Shown: piece after piece, positions 32,430 through 32,949 of the stretch
How positions within the stretch are numbered: the first letter of the stretch is position 1
How the letters are laid out: each line of letters opens with the position of its first letter
From: Prevotellaceae bacterium UBA4301
GTDB taxonomy: Bacteria; Bacteroidota; Bacteroidia; Bacteroidales; Bacteroidaceae
Assembly (NCBI GenBank): GCA_002395775.1
Contig: DGUV01000095.1
Location: 1-32,949, forward strand
DNA: 32,949 nt
Direction: 5' to 3'
Notes under the pieces: model-generated
The model's database searches: none
The model's input: the letters and a program-made list of their open reading frames with translations, nothing else
Told to the model about the DNA's origin: nothing
Position numbers and translations under genes: made by a program

Positions 32430-32949
32430 TTACTTCTCGCACTTCTCACACTTGTCGCAGCCGATGATGCACCAGATGATGGCAGCACAGATGGCTCCGA
32501 TGAAGGGACCTACGATGAACACCCACAGCTCCTGCAGAGCCTGGCCACCCTGGAATAGAGCGGGACCAATGGAACGAGCGGGGTTAACGCTGGTGCCGGT
32601 GAAGTGGATGCCTACGAGATGAATGAGAATGAGGCTGAGGCCGATGGCCAGACCGGCAAATGAGCCAGCGCCCTTCTTCTCATCGGTAGCACCCAGGACA
32701 ACGAGCACGAAGATGCAAGTGAGAACTGCCTCGACGAGCAGACCGTTGCAAGTGCCAAATGCACAAGTGTTTGCACCCGTCTGGGTGGTAATGACTGCAT
32801 CAGGACCTGCGGTGCTGACTACGGCATAGAGCAGGGCAGCAGCAAGGATGGCACCAACTACCTGGAACACCATGTAGCCACAAGCGTCCTTGGCACTGAT
32901 GCGCTTGGCGCAGAGGCAACCCAGTGTGATGGCGGGATTGATGTGGCAA
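32430..32949 (-). CDS. aqpZ: Aquaporin Z-like water channel (5' end outside window)
   Basis: A MIP-family channel cut by the right edge; the visible 172 codons run in frame to the window end. Both NPA boxes are present: 'CHINPAITLG' at the edge and 'TSVNPARSIGPAL' near the C-terminal part. The filter residues His ('LILIHLVGIHF') and Arg (after the second NPA) match AqpZ rather than a glycerol channel. The C-terminus ends in an unusual 'GCDKCEKCEK' tail. The beta-barrel gene begins 60 bases downstream on the same strand. Confidence 0.93.
   Translation of the reverse strand, partial: CHINPAITLGCLCAKRISAKDACGYMVFQVVGAILAAALLYAVVSTAGPDAVITTQTGANTCAFGTCNGLLVEAVLTCIFVLVVLGATDEKKGAGSFAGLAIGLSLILIHLVGIHFTGTSVNPARSIGPALFQGGQALQELWVFIVGPFIGAICAAIIWCIIGCDKCEKCEK

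Overview
The window looks like chromosomal DNA of a Bacteroidota member, most probably Prevotella or a close relative in the Bacteroidales. Many genes are preceded by the Bacteroidota promoter form (a TTG-type -33 box, 18-20 bases, then TAnnTTTG) and lack Shine-Dalgarno sites. The protein set fits as well: a Bacteroidetes-type HU protein, DUF5110-type GH31, a pectin-degrading glycosidase, an LptE/TPR/SecG cluster, an OmpA-like 8-strand barrel and a short C-terminal secretion-type tail. Most of the window is core or ordinary accessory genome. No prophage, CRISPR array or intact transposase was seen.

Layout. Bases 1-1729 (+): two ABC-2 permeases of an efflux system, the first cut by the window edge. 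Bases 1877-11401 (-): a run of seven tightly spaced genes reading leftwards from one good promoter: a 175-residue unknown, a free-standing methionine-synthase activation domain, PlsC, a large secreted HEIGH metallopeptidase-like protein, a ZIP metal transporter, a BadF/BcrA-type sugar kinase and a GH31 glucosidase/xylosidase. Bases 11402-11795: a divergent regulatory region with a five-unit array of exactly 22-base period. Bases 11796-12251 (+): an HU-like protein. Bases 12260-15218 (-): AraC regulator, polyprenol-phosphate mannosyltransferase-like GT2 and dihydroorotase in one operon. Then L-asparaginase I (-), and a 1616-residue secreted enzyme (-) joining GH28, GH105 and GH106 modules. mfd (+) follows from a back-to-back promoter.

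Bases 24908-25908 form a one-kilobase non-coding island. It holds two inverted, diverged copies of a MITE-like element with about 27-base (up to 36-base) terminal inverted repeats. Each copy carries an internal consensus promoter and a GGGCAAC/GTTGCCC hairpin. One copy also looks able to make a roughly 340-nt RNA ending at a terminator.

Bases 25909-28828 (+): a sigma-54 AAA+ activator without a sensor domain, LptE, a TPR-like protein and SecG, as one operon ending in a strong terminator. Then on the minus strand: tRNA-His, ffh-folD (with a 15-base tandem repeat between them), an outer-membrane beta-barrel protein, and an aquaporin cut by the right edge.

The items most worth following up are the tri-modular GH28-GH105-GH106 enzyme, whose three activities match the three sugar linkages met when stripping rhamnogalacturonan I; the paired MITE-like elements with their embedded promoters; the 22-base operator-like array before the HU gene; and the split methionine-synthase reactivation domain.
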